A stretch of DNA of 64,000 nt, from contig NZ_FOKG01000006.1 of assembly GCF_900111885.1 (NCBI RefSeq), positions 62,001 to 126,000 on the forward strand, read 5' to 3'. Under the pieces are notes generated by a model. It searched no databases, was not told the DNA's origin, and saw only the letters and a list, made by a program, of their open reading frames with translations. Below, one piece after another: positions 31,123 to 39,758 of this stretch. The translations under genes were made by a program, and so were the position numbers. This stretch comes from Amycolatopsis marina (GTDB lineage: Bacteria > Actinomycetota > Actinomycetes > Mycobacteriales > Pseudonocardiaceae). How positions within the stretch are numbered: the first letter of the stretch is position 1; each line of letters opens with the position of its first letter.

Positions 31123-33104
31123 TCCGACTCCTCGGTGTTCAGATCCACTACTGCCAGAACCGTTCCCAGATCGACCTGCTGGCCCACGACCACCGGCAGT
31201 TCGGCGACCACCCCGTCGGCGGGCGCCGAGACGCGGTGTTCCATCTTCATCGCCTCCAGCCACAGCAAGGGATCGCCTGCGCTGACCGAGTCCCCTTCGG
31301 ACACCGCCACGCGCAGCACCGTCCCCGGCATCGGCGCGACGAGCGAGCCCGCCGCGAGTGCCGCTTCCGGATCGGCGAACCGGGGCGCAGGCGCGCAGGC
31401 GACCGACCCCAGCGGGGAGTCCACCACGACAAGGCCGGGATGGCGTCCCACGGTGAACGTGCGCCGGACGCCCGACACGGCGAGCACGACCCGATCCGGG
31501 ACGGCCTCGACCAGCGCCACGTCCTCGTAGCACTCGTTGCCCTCCGCGACGAGGCCCGAGCGACCGAGACGGTAGGCGACCTCGTACTCGGTACCGGCCA
31601 CCACGTACGTCTTGCGCTGCGGTGCTGAGGGCAGGTTCCGCCAGCCGCTGGGCAGCCCGCCGAGCACCCTGGCGTTCGCCCTGTTGGCCGCCGCGTCGGC
31701 CAGCGCGGCCGCCAGCACCGACAGCGTCCGTGCTCGCTCGCCTGCCAGCGGGGTGGCCAGCGCGTCCAGTCCGTGGCGGTCGAAGAACGCGGTGTCGGTG
31801 TCGCCCGCGAGGAACGCGGGATGGCGCAGGACATTCACCAGCAGGTCCCGGTTCGTGGTGACACCGTGGATTCGCGCCCTGGCCAGCGCTCCGGAGAGGG
31901 CGCGAGCGGCGGCGGTGCGATCCGGGCCCCAGGCGATCACCTTGGCCAGCATCGGGTCGTAGTGCACACCGATCACCGATCCGGCGGTGACGCCACTGTC
32001 CAGCCGGATGCCGTGCCGGTGCGGGAGCGCGAACTCCGCGACCACTCCGGGAACGTGGAAGTCGTGCAGTGTGCCGCTCTGTGGCTGCCAGCCCGCGGCG
32101 GGATCCTCGGCGTAGAGCCGGACCTCGATCGCGTGCCCGCGCGGCGCGGGCGGCTCCTGTGGCAGCCGCTCCCCCTCTGCGACGCGCAGCTGCAACGTCA
32201 CCAGGTCCAGACCGGTGGTGCACTCGGTTACCGGGTGCTCGACCTGCAGCCGGGTGTTCATCTCCAGGAAGAAGAACTCTCCACTGGCGGTGGCCAGGAA
32301 CTCGACCGTGCCCGCGCCGACGTAGTCGATGGCCTTGGCCGCGGTGCGCGCCGCCGCGAACAGTTCCGCCCGCATCGCGGCGTCCACCAGCGGCGATGGC
32401 GCTTCCTCGACGACCTTCTGGTGGCGGCGCTGGATGGAGCATTCGCGCTCCCCCACGGTCCACACCGTGCCGTGGGCGTCCGCCATGACCTGAACCTCGA
32501 TGTGCCTGCCGGTGTCCAGATACCGCTCACAGAACACGGTCGGGTCGCCGAACGCGGATGCCGCCTCGGCCTGCGCGCTCGCCACGGCGTCGGTCAGCTC
32601 GGCGAGCGTGCGGACGATCCGCATTCCCCGGCCGCCACCGCCCGCGGACGCCTTGACGAGCACCGGCAGGTCCGCCTCGGTGACGTCGGCCGGGTCCAGT
32701 TCGGGCAGTACCGGTACCCCGGCCTCGGCCATCAGGCGTTTGGACTCCACCTTGGAGCCCATGGTCTCGATGGCCTCGGGCGCCGGGCCGACCCATGTCA
32801 GCCCGGCGTCCCGGACGGCACGGGCGAAACCGGCGTTCTCGGACAGGAAGCCGTAGCCGGGGTGCACGGCGTCGGCACCGGCCTGTGTGGCCGCCGCGAT
32901 CACCAGGTCGGAACGCAGGTAGGTCTCCGACGGTGTGTTGCCCGGCAGCCGCACGGCGGCGTCCGCGGAGGTGACGTGCGGGGAGTCGGTGTCGGCGTCG
33001 GAGTACACGGCGACCGTGCCGATCCCGGCGTCCCGGCAGGAGCGGAAGACGCGCAGCGCGATCTCACCGCGGTTGGCGACGAGCAGGTTCTCGATCAATC
33101 GCAT
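31119..33104 (-). CDS. acyl-CoA carboxylase alpha subunit (biotin carboxylase plus BCCP)
   Basis: The 661-residue protein has biotin carboxylase at the N-terminus (about 1-450: ATP-grasp KASAGGGGRGMRIV and the EVQVMAD strand). A linker with an inactive-looking barrel follows, then a biotinyl domain at the C-terminus with EAMKME, whose Lys carries biotin. It supplies carboxybiotin to the beta subunit encoded upstream. The size and domain order match MccA/LiuD/AtuF-type alpha subunits for methylcrotonyl- or geranyl-CoA carboxylase. The junction with the beta gene contains element B, which repeats the first part of this gene. Confidence 0.9.
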   Translation of the reverse strand: MRLIENLLVANRGEIALRVFRSCRDAGIGTVAVYSDADTDSPHVTSADAAVRLPGNTPSETYLRSDLVIAAATQAGADAVHPGYGFLSENAGFARAVRDAGLTWVGPAPEAIETMGSKVESKRLMAEAGVPVLPELDPADVTEADLPVLVKASAGGGGRGMRIVRTLAELTDAVASAQAEAASAFGDPTVFCERYLDTGRHIEVQVMADAHGTVWTVGERECSIQRRHQKVVEEAPSPLVDAAMRAELFAAARTAAKAIDYVGAGTVEFLATASGEFFFLEMNTRLQVEHPVTECTTGLDLVTLQLRVAEGERLPQEPPAPRGHAIEVRLYAEDPAAGWQPQSGTLHDFHVPGVVAEFALPHRHGIRLDSGVTAGSVIGVHYDPMLAKVIAWGPDRTAAARALSGALARARIHGVTTNRDLLVNVLRHPAFLAGDTDTAFFDRHGLDALATPLAGERARTLSVLAAALADAAANRANARVLGGLPSGWRNLPSAPQRKTYVVAGTEYEVAYRLGRSGLVAEGNECYEDVALVEAVPDRVVLAVSGVRRTFTVGRHPGLVVVDSPLGSVACAPAPRFADPEAALAAGSLVAPMPGTVLRVAVSEGDSVSAGDPLLWLEAMKMEHRVSAPADGVVAELPVVVGQQVDLGTVLAVVDLNTEESE

Positions 33105-33288
33105 AGCAGCCCAGCTCCTACATCCCTGTCTGGAAACGCGCGTCCGTGGTCGCGTCGCCAGGGCTGACTCGGTTGGAACCAGTCCGCTCTCGCCGAACGC
33201 AGCCCTGCCGCCCCGACAACGGGCCTTCGGCGGGCGCGTTCAGTGGTGGCTTCTCGTTCAATCGCATGGCAGCCCAGCTCCTACATCC
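33088..33288. mobile_element. small structured dispersed element, copy B, with 38-bp flanking repeats
   Basis: A 125-bp insert (33126-33250) is flanked by two copies of a 38-bp sequence (33088-33125 and 33251-33288, two mismatches). One copy is the real start and ribosome site of the alpha gene. The other runs up to the end of the beta gene. The insert shares about 120 bp with copy A (23381-23506), including CTGTC(C/T)G at one end, GTCGCCAGGGCT and GCCCTGCCGCC. The outer stem is CAGGGCTG/CAGCCCTG, while its inner hairpin is a different sequence (GACT-GGTT/AACC-AGTC). The insertion separates two normally coupled genes. Confidence 0.6.
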
Positions 33289-34888
33289 GGAAGACGCCGA
33301 AGCCGGTGCCGTCGAAACCGGCGCCGCTGACGGGGTTGTTGTGGATGGCTGACAGGCACAGTCCGAGCACGGTGCGCGTGTCCCTCGGGTCGATCACCCC
33401 GTCGTCGTAGAGCCTGCCGGACAGGAACATCGGCAGCGATTCGGCCTCGACCTGCCCCTCCACCGCCGCGCGCATGGCGGCGTCGCCGTCCTCGTCGTAC
33501 TTCTGCCCCCTGCTCTCGGCCGCCGCCCTGGCCACGATCGAGAGCACGCCGGCGAGTTGCTGCGGCCCCATGACCGCGGACTTGGCGCTCGGCCAGGCGA
33601 ACAGGAACCGGGGATCGTATGCCCTGCCGCACATGCCGTAGTGCCCCGCGCCGTAGGAGGCGCCGATGAGCAGCGAGAGGTGCGGCACCGTGCTGTTGGA
33701 CACCGCGTTGATCATCATCGCGCCGTGCTTGATGATCCCGCCCTGTTCGTAGTTCTGCCCGACCATGTATCCGGTGGTGTTGTGCAGGAACAGCAGCGGC
33801 GTCCTCGTCTGGTTCGCCAGCTGGATGAACTGGGTCGCCTTCTGCGCCTCCTCGCTGAACAGCACCCCTCTCGCGTTGGCCAGCACGCCGATCGGATAGC
33901 CGTGCAACCGCGCCCAGCCGGTGACGAGGCTGTTGCCGTAGAGCGGTTTGAACTCGTCGAACTCGGAGCCGTCGACGACCCTCGCGAGCACCTCGCGCGG
34001 ATCGAACGGAACTTTCAGCCCTTCCGGGACGACGCCGAGCAGATCCTCCTCGTCGTACCTGGGCGCGACGGCGGCCGCCGGCTCCGGTCCGTGCTTGCGC
34101 CAGTTCAGCCTGGCCACGATCCGCCGACCGAGCCGGATCGCGTCGGGTTCGTCCAGTGCGAGATAGTCGGCGAGCCCGGAGGTGCGAGCGTGCATGTCCG
34201 CACCGCCGAGGGACTCATCGTCGGCGACCTCGCCGGTCGCCATCTTGACCAGCGGCGGGCCGCCGAGAAAGACCTTGGACCGTTCGGCGATCATCACGAC
34301 GTGATCGGACATGCCCGGCACGTAAGCGCCGCCCGCCGTGGAGTTGCCGAACACCAGCGCGATCGTCGGAACGCCCGCGGCCGACAACCGGGTGAGATCC
34401 CGGAACAGCCGCCCGCCGGGGATGAAGATCTCCTTCTGCGTCGGCAGGTCCGCGCCACCGGACTCGACCAGGTTGATCACCGGCAGCCGGTTCTCCAGCG
34501 CGATGTCGGAGGCGCGGAAGATCTTGCGCGTCGTCCACGGGTTACTCGCGCCGCCGCGCACCGTCGGGTCATTGCCGATGATCATGCATTCGACGCCCTC
34601 GACGACGCCGATGCCGGTGACGACGCTCGCACCGACCTGGAAGTCACTGCCCCATCCCGCGAGCGGGGACAGTTCGAGGAACGGGGCGTCCTCGTCGAGC
34701 AGCAGTTCGATGCGCTCGCGGACCAGCAGCTTTCCACGCCCCCTGTGCCGTTCCGTGTATTTCTCCCCGCCGCCTGCGACGGCCTTGGCCTGCTCGGCCT
34801 CCAGCTCGCCGAGCTTGGCGAGCATCGCGGCACGGTTGGCCTCGAACTCGGGCGACTTCGGGTCCACCACGGACCTCAGTGCGGTCAT
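33281..34888 (-). CDS. acyl-CoA carboxylase beta subunit (carboxyltransferase)
   Basis: The 535-residue carboxyltransferase has NDPTVRGGASNPWTTRKIFR, ESGGADLPTQKEIFIPGG and GNSTAGGAYVPGMSDH in the N-domain. In the C-domain it has TPLLFLHNTTGYMVGQNYEQGG, IGASYGAGHYGMCGRAY and QLAGVL. This is the MccB/LiuB/AtuC type (methylcrotonyl or geranyl-CoA). Choosing between the two needs the active-site pocket residues in an alignment. The ATG overlaps the dehydrogenase stop (ATGA). The gene ends inside the 38-bp repeat of element B. Confidence 0.9.
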   Translation of the reverse strand: MTALRSVVDPKSPEFEANRAAMLAKLGELEAEQAKAVAGGGEKYTERHRGRGKLLVRERIELLLDEDAPFLELSPLAGWGSDFQVGASVVTGIGVVEGVECMIIGNDPTVRGGASNPWTTRKIFRASDIALENRLPVINLVESGGADLPTQKEIFIPGGRLFRDLTRLSAAGVPTIALVFGNSTAGGAYVPGMSDHVVMIAERSKVFLGGPPLVKMATGEVADDESLGGADMHARTSGLADYLALDEPDAIRLGRRIVARLNWRKHGPEPAAAVAPRYDEEDLLGVVPEGLKVPFDPREVLARVVDGSEFDEFKPLYGNSLVTGWARLHGYPIGVLANARGVLFSEEAQKATQFIQLANQTRTPLLFLHNTTGYMVGQNYEQGGIIKHGAMMINAVSNSTVPHLSLLIGASYGAGHYGMCGRAYDPRFLFAWPSAKSAVMGPQQLAGVLSIVARAAAESRGQKYDEDGDAAMRAAVEGQVEAESLPMFLSGRLYDDGVIDPRDTRTVLGLCLSAIHNNPVSGAGFDGTGFGVFRM

Positions 34889-36060
34889 GCGGTGTACCCC
34901 AATCGCTTGGCCGCGAGCCCGGCGAGGATCTCGTCGGTGCCCCCGCCGATGCCGAGAATGCGCATGTCCCGGTAGTGCCGTTCCACCTCGGCCTCGCGCA
35001 TGTAACCGAGGCCACCGTGCAACTGCACCGCCTCGTGCACCACCCATTCGCCGGTCTCCACGGCTGTGTTCTTGGCGAAGCAGGCCTCGGCGATGACCTC
35101 CGCACCAGCGACGTGCCGCAGCGCCACCTGCCGGACGTAGGTCCTGGCGACGTCGATCTTCCTGGCCATCTCGGTCAGCGTGTGCTGCACGAGCTGGCGG
35201 GAGATCAGTGGCCTGCCGAAGGTCTCGCGCATCCGGCACCAGTCCAGCGTCAGGTCGAGCGCGCGCTGGGCCGTCGCGTACGCCTGGACCGCCAGGGAGA
35301 GCCGCTCGGTGACGAACTGTGTCGCCACCTGGGCGAAACCGCTGTTCTCCGCGCCCACCAGGTTCGCCACCGGAACGCGCGCGTCCACATAGGACAACTC
35401 GGCCGTGTCCGAGCAGTGCCAGCCCATCTTCTCCAGCTTGCGGGTGACCGTGAAACCCGGCGTGTCCCGTGCTACGACCAGGAGGGAAAGCCCGTGTGCG
35501 CCGGGGTCACCGGTCCGCACGACGGTCGTGACGAAGTCCGCACGGCAGCCGGACGTGATGAACGTCTTGGCGCCGTTGACGACGAAGTGGTCGCCATCGC
35601 GGCGTGCGGTGGTCCGCACGGAGGCCACATCGGACCCGCCGTCCGGTTCGGTGACCGCCAGCGAACCGATCAGCTCACCGGCCAGCGCCGGGCGTACCCA
35701 ACGGTCAACCTGGTCCGGGTCGCCTGCCATGGCGATGTGCGGAACCGCGATCCCGCAGGTGAACAACGACGCGATGAGCCCGCCGGAACCGCCCGCGTAG
35801 TGGATCTCCTCGGTCGCGGTGAGGGCGTCCAGGTAGTCGCCGCCACCGCCGCCGACCTCCTCGGGGAACGCGAGCCCGAGCAGTCCGACCTGCCCAGCCT
35901 TGCGGTGCAGCTCGCGCGGCAGTTCGCCGGCCCGCTCCCACTCGTCGAGGTGCGGCAGGACCTCGGTCTCCATGAACCTGCGGACCGTCTGGCGCAGCGC
36001 GACGCGCTCCGGGGTGGTGAACGGGTCCACCACGGGTGGTGCCGCTTCGGTCTGGGTCAC
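34885..36060 (-). CDS. acyl-CoA dehydrogenase (LiuA/AtuD-like)
   Basis: The 391-residue protein carries SLAVTEPDGGSDVASVRTTA, NGAKTFITSG, ETFGRPLISRQLVQHTL, and the C-terminal QLHGGLGYMREAEVERHYRDMRILGIGGGTDEIL with the second FAD loop. It would desaturate an acyl-CoA before carboxylation by the adjacent carboxylase. The GTG start overlaps the AtuA stop (GTGA). In acyclic-terpene and leucine pathways the order dehydrogenase-carboxylase is characteristic. Confidence 0.85.
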   Translation of the reverse strand: MTQTEAAPPVVDPFTTPERVALRQTVRRFMETEVLPHLDEWERAGELPRELHRKAGQVGLLGLAFPEEVGGGGGDYLDALTATEEIHYAGGSGGLIASLFTCGIAVPHIAMAGDPDQVDRWVRPALAGELIGSLAVTEPDGGSDVASVRTTARRDGDHFVVNGAKTFITSGCRADFVTTVVRTGDPGAHGLSLLVVARDTPGFTVTRKLEKMGWHCSDTAELSYVDARVPVANLVGAENSGFAQVATQFVTERLSLAVQAYATAQRALDLTLDWCRMRETFGRPLISRQLVQHTLTEMARKIDVARTYVRQVALRHVAGAEVIAEACFAKNTAVETGEWVVHEAVQLHGGLGYMREAEVERHYRDMRILGIGGGTDEILAGLAAKRLGYTA

Positions 36061-37775
36061 AGCAGTGCCTCCGGTATGTCCAGGTGACGGGAGCGCAGCC
36101 ACTCCCCGAGCGCCTTGGCCTGCGGGTCGAACCGGGCCTGGGAGGAAACACCCTCCCCCAGCAGTCCCTCGACCACGAAGTTGAGCGCGCGCAGATTGGG
36201 CAGCACGTGGCGGTGCACGGTCAGCGGCTCGGTCTCCGGCAGCAGCCGCCGGAACTCCCGAACGGTCAGGGTGTGCACGAGCCAGCGCCAGGCGTCGTCG
36301 CCGCGCGCCCACACGCCGACGTTCGCGTTGCCACCCTTGTCGCCGCTGCGCGCGCCGGCCACCGAACCGAGCGGCATCCGGCGAACCGGGCCCTCCGGCA
36401 GCGGCGACGGCAGCTCCGGATCGTCCACTTCGGTCAGCTGCTTCGTCGCGCCGGCCGGTGCGACGTCCACACGGGACCCGTCCGGGCGCACTGCGACGTG
36501 TGGCACCTCGGCGGCGTCCACATAGGCCGGTCTGTAGACGCCGTACGGGGACGCGTCCGACGGTGGCGCGGTGACGTGGAAGCCCGGGTAGCTAGCCAGT
36601 GCCAGCTCGATCGCCGCGCCGCTGAAGGCCCTGCCCACCACCTTCTGGTCCTGATCCTTCACCGCGCAGTGCAGCAGCGCGCTGGCCCGCTGCTCGGTGT
36701 CGGCATCGGGGTGGTCGGTCCTGGCAAGCGTCCACCTGACCTCGGCGGGCCCCTCGGCACCGAGCGCGTCGTCCAGCTGGGTGCGGACCAGTTCCGCCTT
36801 GCGGTCGATGTCCAGTCCGGTGAGGACGAAGGTGACCTCGTTGCGCCATCCGCCGAGGGTGTTCAGGCACACCTTCAGCTGCGGCGGTGGCGGCTCGCCG
36901 GTCACCCCGGAGATCCGCACCCTGTCCTCGCCGTCCTGCTCCAGCACGAGGGTGTCGAAACGCGCGGTGACATCGGGCCCCGCGTACCGGGCGCCGGTGA
37001 TTTCGTACAACAGCTGCGCGGTGACCGTTCCCGTCGTGACGACGCCGCCGGTCCCCGGATGCTTGGTGATGACACTGGAGCCGTCGGCGTGGATCTCGGC
37101 GAGCGGAAATCCCGGAACACCGATCTCGGGATGCTCGGTGAAAAAGGCGTAGTTGCCCCCGGTGGCCTGCGTTCCGCACTCGATGACGTGCCCGGCGACC
37201 ACCGCGCCCGCCAGTGCGTCGTAGTCCTGTTCGGACCAGCCGAAGTGCGCGGCAGCGGGACCGACGATCACCGAGGCGTCGGTGACGCGTCCGGTGACCA
37301 CGACGTCTGCGCCCGCCCGCAGGCAGTCCGTGATTCCCCAAGCGCCGAGGTAGGCGTTGGCGGTCAGCGGCGCGCCGAGGCCGAGTTCCCCCGCCCTGGA
37401 CAGCAGGTCGTCTCCCTCGACGTGGGCCACCGCGACCTCGATGCCGAGCCTCGCGGCCAGTTCTCGCAGTGCGTCGGCGAGGCCCCGTGGATTGAGTCCG
37501 CCCGCGTTGGCCACGATCTTGACGCCCTTGTCCATGGCGAGGCCGAGGTTCTCCTCGAGTTGCCGGAGGAAGGTCTTGGCGTATCCCCGGTCCGGGTTCT
37601 TCATCCGGTCGCGGCCCAGGATCAGCATGGTCAGCTCGGCCAGGTAGTCGCCGGTGAGGACGTCGAGCGGTCCCCCCGTGAGCATCTCGCGGACCGCGGA
37701 GAACCGGTCACCGTAGAAGCCTGACGCGTTGCCGATGCGCACCGGGTCACTCGGTGCCGCAGCCTGCGTGGTCAC
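36057..37775 (-). CDS. AtuA family (DUF1446) acyclic-terpene-utilisation protein
   Basis: The 572-residue product begins with the DUF1446 domain: RIGNASGFYGDRFSA near residue 12, GDYLAELTMLIL, KIVANAGGLNP and MVTGRVTDASVIVGP-like VTGRVTDASVIVGPAA. It ends in the C-terminal AtuA-like ferredoxin-fold region that starts GARSGDKGGNANVGVWA (about 470-572). AtuA is essential for acyclic-terpene growth in Pseudomonas, but its reaction is not settled. Its presence next to carboxylase alpha/beta and an AtuB-like SDR is the strongest sign of a terpene-type pathway. The GTG start overlaps the stop of the TIGR03084 gene. Confidence 0.88.
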   Translation of the reverse strand: MTTQAAAPSDPVRIGNASGFYGDRFSAVREMLTGGPLDVLTGDYLAELTMLILGRDRMKNPDRGYAKTFLRQLEENLGLAMDKGVKIVANAGGLNPRGLADALRELAARLGIEVAVAHVEGDDLLSRAGELGLGAPLTANAYLGAWGITDCLRAGADVVVTGRVTDASVIVGPAAAHFGWSEQDYDALAGAVVAGHVIECGTQATGGNYAFFTEHPEIGVPGFPLAEIHADGSSVITKHPGTGGVVTTGTVTAQLLYEITGARYAGPDVTARFDTLVLEQDGEDRVRISGVTGEPPPPQLKVCLNTLGGWRNEVTFVLTGLDIDRKAELVRTQLDDALGAEGPAEVRWTLARTDHPDADTEQRASALLHCAVKDQDQKVVGRAFSGAAIELALASYPGFHVTAPPSDASPYGVYRPAYVDAAEVPHVAVRPDGSRVDVAPAGATKQLTEVDDPELPSPLPEGPVRRMPLGSVAGARSGDKGGNANVGVWARGDDAWRWLVHTLTVREFRRLLPETEPLTVHRHVLPNLRALNFVVEGLLGEGVSSQARFDPQAKALGEWLRSRHLDIPEALL

Positions 37776-38569
37776 GAGAACTGCCCCGCCATCCGGCCGC
37801 TGCCCGGCGGCCCGGCGAAGGCCTGCGCGATCCCGAGCCACTCCCGCGCGGAGTCGCCGTCGGCCACGAGGTCGGTGTCGTCACGATGCCTGCGCTGGGT
37901 GACGAGCAGGCAGAAGTCGACCGCGCTGCCGGTCACCCGGTTCGCGGCGTCGCCCGGACCGAAGGTCCAGGTGCCGCCGCCCGGTGCCGCCAGCTCGACT
38001 CGGAACTCCTCGCCCGGCGGTGCCAGCGAGTTCGCGAGGAAGGCGAAGTCCCTCGTGCGCACCCCGATCCGGGCCACGTGCCACAACCGGTCGCCTGGCC
38101 GCAGCGGGACGCCGAGCGCGTCCGCGATGTCCTGCCCGTGGGCCCAGGTCTCCATGATCCGCGCGGTGGCCATCGATGCCGCACTCATGGGCGGGCCGAA
38201 CCACGGCAGCTTCGTGCCCGCGGGAACGGCGGCGAGCGCCTCCGCGAGTGCGCCACGACCCGCACGCCAGGTCCGCATCAACTCCTCACGGGGCAGACCC
38301 GCCCACTCCTCTGCCACCTCGTCCACGTAGGCCGAGCCGCGGGCCACCAGGTGCTCGAGAGCCGAGGAGAAGTCGTCCGGCGAACTCGCCGCGGTCAGCG
38401 ACTGCGCATCGGTCCACGCCAGGTGCCCCACCTGATGCGCGATCGTCCAGCCCGCGGCGGGTGTCGGTTGCCGCCACTGCGCGTCCGAGAGGCCGGCCAC
38501 GAGGTCGTCGACCTCCTGACCCTGCGCGGCGAGGTCGTCCAAGATCGCGCCGAGGTCCGCCACGGCCAC
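37772..38569 (-). CDS. TIGR03084-type metal-binding (DinB/mycothiol-dependent isomerase-like) protein
   Basis: The 265-residue protein has the DinB-like four-helix fold of mycothiol-dependent maleylpyruvate isomerase. WTIAHQVGHLAWTD carries one metal-ligand His pair and the METWAHGQDIADALGV helix carries the others. The C-terminal half is the TIGR03084 tail. It is the first gene of the minus-strand operon. Such proteins are often found with AtuA in actinobacteria. The role is not known, but glutathione-like (mycothiol) chemistry on an unsaturated intermediate is possible. Confidence 0.75.
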   Translation of the reverse strand: MAVADLGAILDDLAAQGQEVDDLVAGLSDAQWRQPTPAAGWTIAHQVGHLAWTDAQSLTAASSPDDFSSALEHLVARGSAYVDEVAEEWAGLPREELMRTWRAGRGALAEALAAVPAGTKLPWFGPPMSAASMATARIMETWAHGQDIADALGVPLRPGDRLWHVARIGVRTRDFAFLANSLAPPGEEFRVELAAPGGGTWTFGPGDAANRVTGSAVDFCLLVTQRRHRDDTDLVADGDSAREWLGIAQAFAGPPGSGRMAGQFS

Positions 38570-38605
38570 CTCCTCGTGTCGTCGGACGCCAGCCTGGCAC
38601 CAGCC

Positions 38606-38636
38606 AAAACAAAAAGCAAGCTTGCATGATTGTTTT
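38606..38636. promoter_or_regulatory. AT-rich nested dyad in the terpene-operon promoter
   Basis: The perfect palindrome GCAAGCTTGC (38616-38625) is nested within AAAACAA (38606-38612) and TTGTTTT (38630-38636), which share its centre to within half a base. It lies 37-67 bases before the first gene of the operon, in an AT-rich island. An operator for the operon's own TetR is inferred. Confidence 0.55.
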
Positions 38637-38648
38637 TCGGGATCGAGG

Positions 38649-38690
38649 ATACCGTCGGTCTCCGGATTCGCATACCGTAGGTTTCCGGAT
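38649..38690 (+). repeat. 19-bp direct repeat before the HSL-type hydrolase
   Basis: ATACCGTCGGTCTCCGGAT (38649-38667) and ATACCGTAGGTTTCCGGAT (38672-38690) differ at two positions, with a 23-bp period. They end 17 bases before the hydrolase ATG. They may be two activator or repressor sites for the + strand gene. The regulator is unknown. Confidence 0.5.
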
Positions 38691-38707
38691 GAGCTGAAGG
38701 AGGGCCG

Positions 38708-39670
38708 ATGGCCGCGACGACCCCTGGGAGCGACGACTCGGCGACGCGAACCGAGTTTCCTGCGCCCAGTCCGGAGAGCGTGCGGCTGCGGCGGATGTTC
38801 GCCAGCCGCGTGCGCCCACTGGGCGACCGCAGTTCACCGCGCGGCTACCAGTTGCGTGCGCTGCGCCGCACCGCGGACAGTGCCGGGCTGAGCAGGCTGC
38901 CGCGAGGGGCCAGGGCCTGGCCCGCGAGGTACGGCACCGTTCGCGGGGTCTGGCTCCGGGCGGCGACGGCCCGTGCGGGCAGCGGCGTCCTGCTGTACCT
39001 GCACGGCGGCGGCTTCGTGTTCGGCTCACCCCGGTCGCACCGTCTGCTCGCGCACCGGCTTTCTGCGGCCTCGGGCCTGCCGGTGTTCCTGCTCGACTAC
39101 CGGCGTGCGCCCGAGCATCCCTTCCCCGCGGCGGCGGACGACGCGCTCGCGGCGTACCGGGTGCTGCTGGACAAGGGCTTTCCGCCGGAACGGATCAGCG
39201 TCGCCGGCGACTCGGCGGGCGGCCAGCTGACGGCAGGCCTGCTCGCCGACATCGGCCGCGCCGGACTTCCGCTGCCCGCTCGCGCGGTACTGCTGTCACC
39301 ATGGCTCGACTTCGATCTTGCCGAGATCAGGCGAAGGGACAGCGAGCAACGCGATCCCTTCATCCCACCCGCCTATGTGGAGAAGTGCGGGCAGGCTTAC
39401 GCGGGAGGCGCCGACCCGGCCGACGCGCGGCTTAACGTGCTCACCGCGGACAAGTCGCACTGGCCGCCGCTGCTCATCCAGGTCGGCGACACCGAATGCC
39501 TGCTCGGCGACGCCGAACGGCTGACCGAGTCGGTGCGGACGTGCGGCGGTTCAGCCGAACTCCAGGTATGGCCCGGACAGATCCACGTGTTCCAGGCGTT
39601 CGCCGACTATCTGCCGGAGGGCAGGGCGGCGCTGCGCAGCGCAGGCGCGTTCCTCCGTGCTCATCGATGA
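38708..39670 (+). CDS. HSL-family alpha/beta hydrolase (esterase/lipase)
   Basis: The 320-residue protein has the hormone-sensitive-lipase signatures HGGGF (99-103, oxyanion hole) and GDSAGG (167-172) with nucleophile Ser169. The catalytic Asp is probably in QVGDTECLLGD and the His in WPGQIHVFQ. It should hydrolyse short- to medium-chain esters. It is divergent from the terpene-type operon and controlled by its own repeated promoter motif. An ester- or lactone-hydrolysing role in the nearby monooxygenase route is plausible. Confidence 0.85.
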   Translation: MAATTPGSDDSATRTEFPAPSPESVRLRRMFASRVRPLGDRSSPRGYQLRALRRTADSAGLSRLPRGARAWPARYGTVRGVWLRAATARAGSGVLLYLHGGGFVFGSPRSHRLLAHRLSAASGLPVFLLDYRRAPEHPFPAAADDALAAYRVLLDKGFPPERISVAGDSAGGQLTAGLLADIGRAGLPLPARAVLLSPWLDFDLAEIRRRDSEQRDPFIPPAYVEKCGQAYAGGADPADARLNVLTADKSHWPPLLIQVGDTECLLGDAERLTESVRTCGGSAELQVWPGQIHVFQAFADYLPEGRAALRSAGAFLRAHR

Positions 39671-39758
39671 ACCCGATCCACGGCGAACTCGCGCCGTCGG
39701 CGCGCGGTAGGCGCCGAGGAGGCCCCAGGCCCCCTCGGCACCACGAGGAAGGACATCG

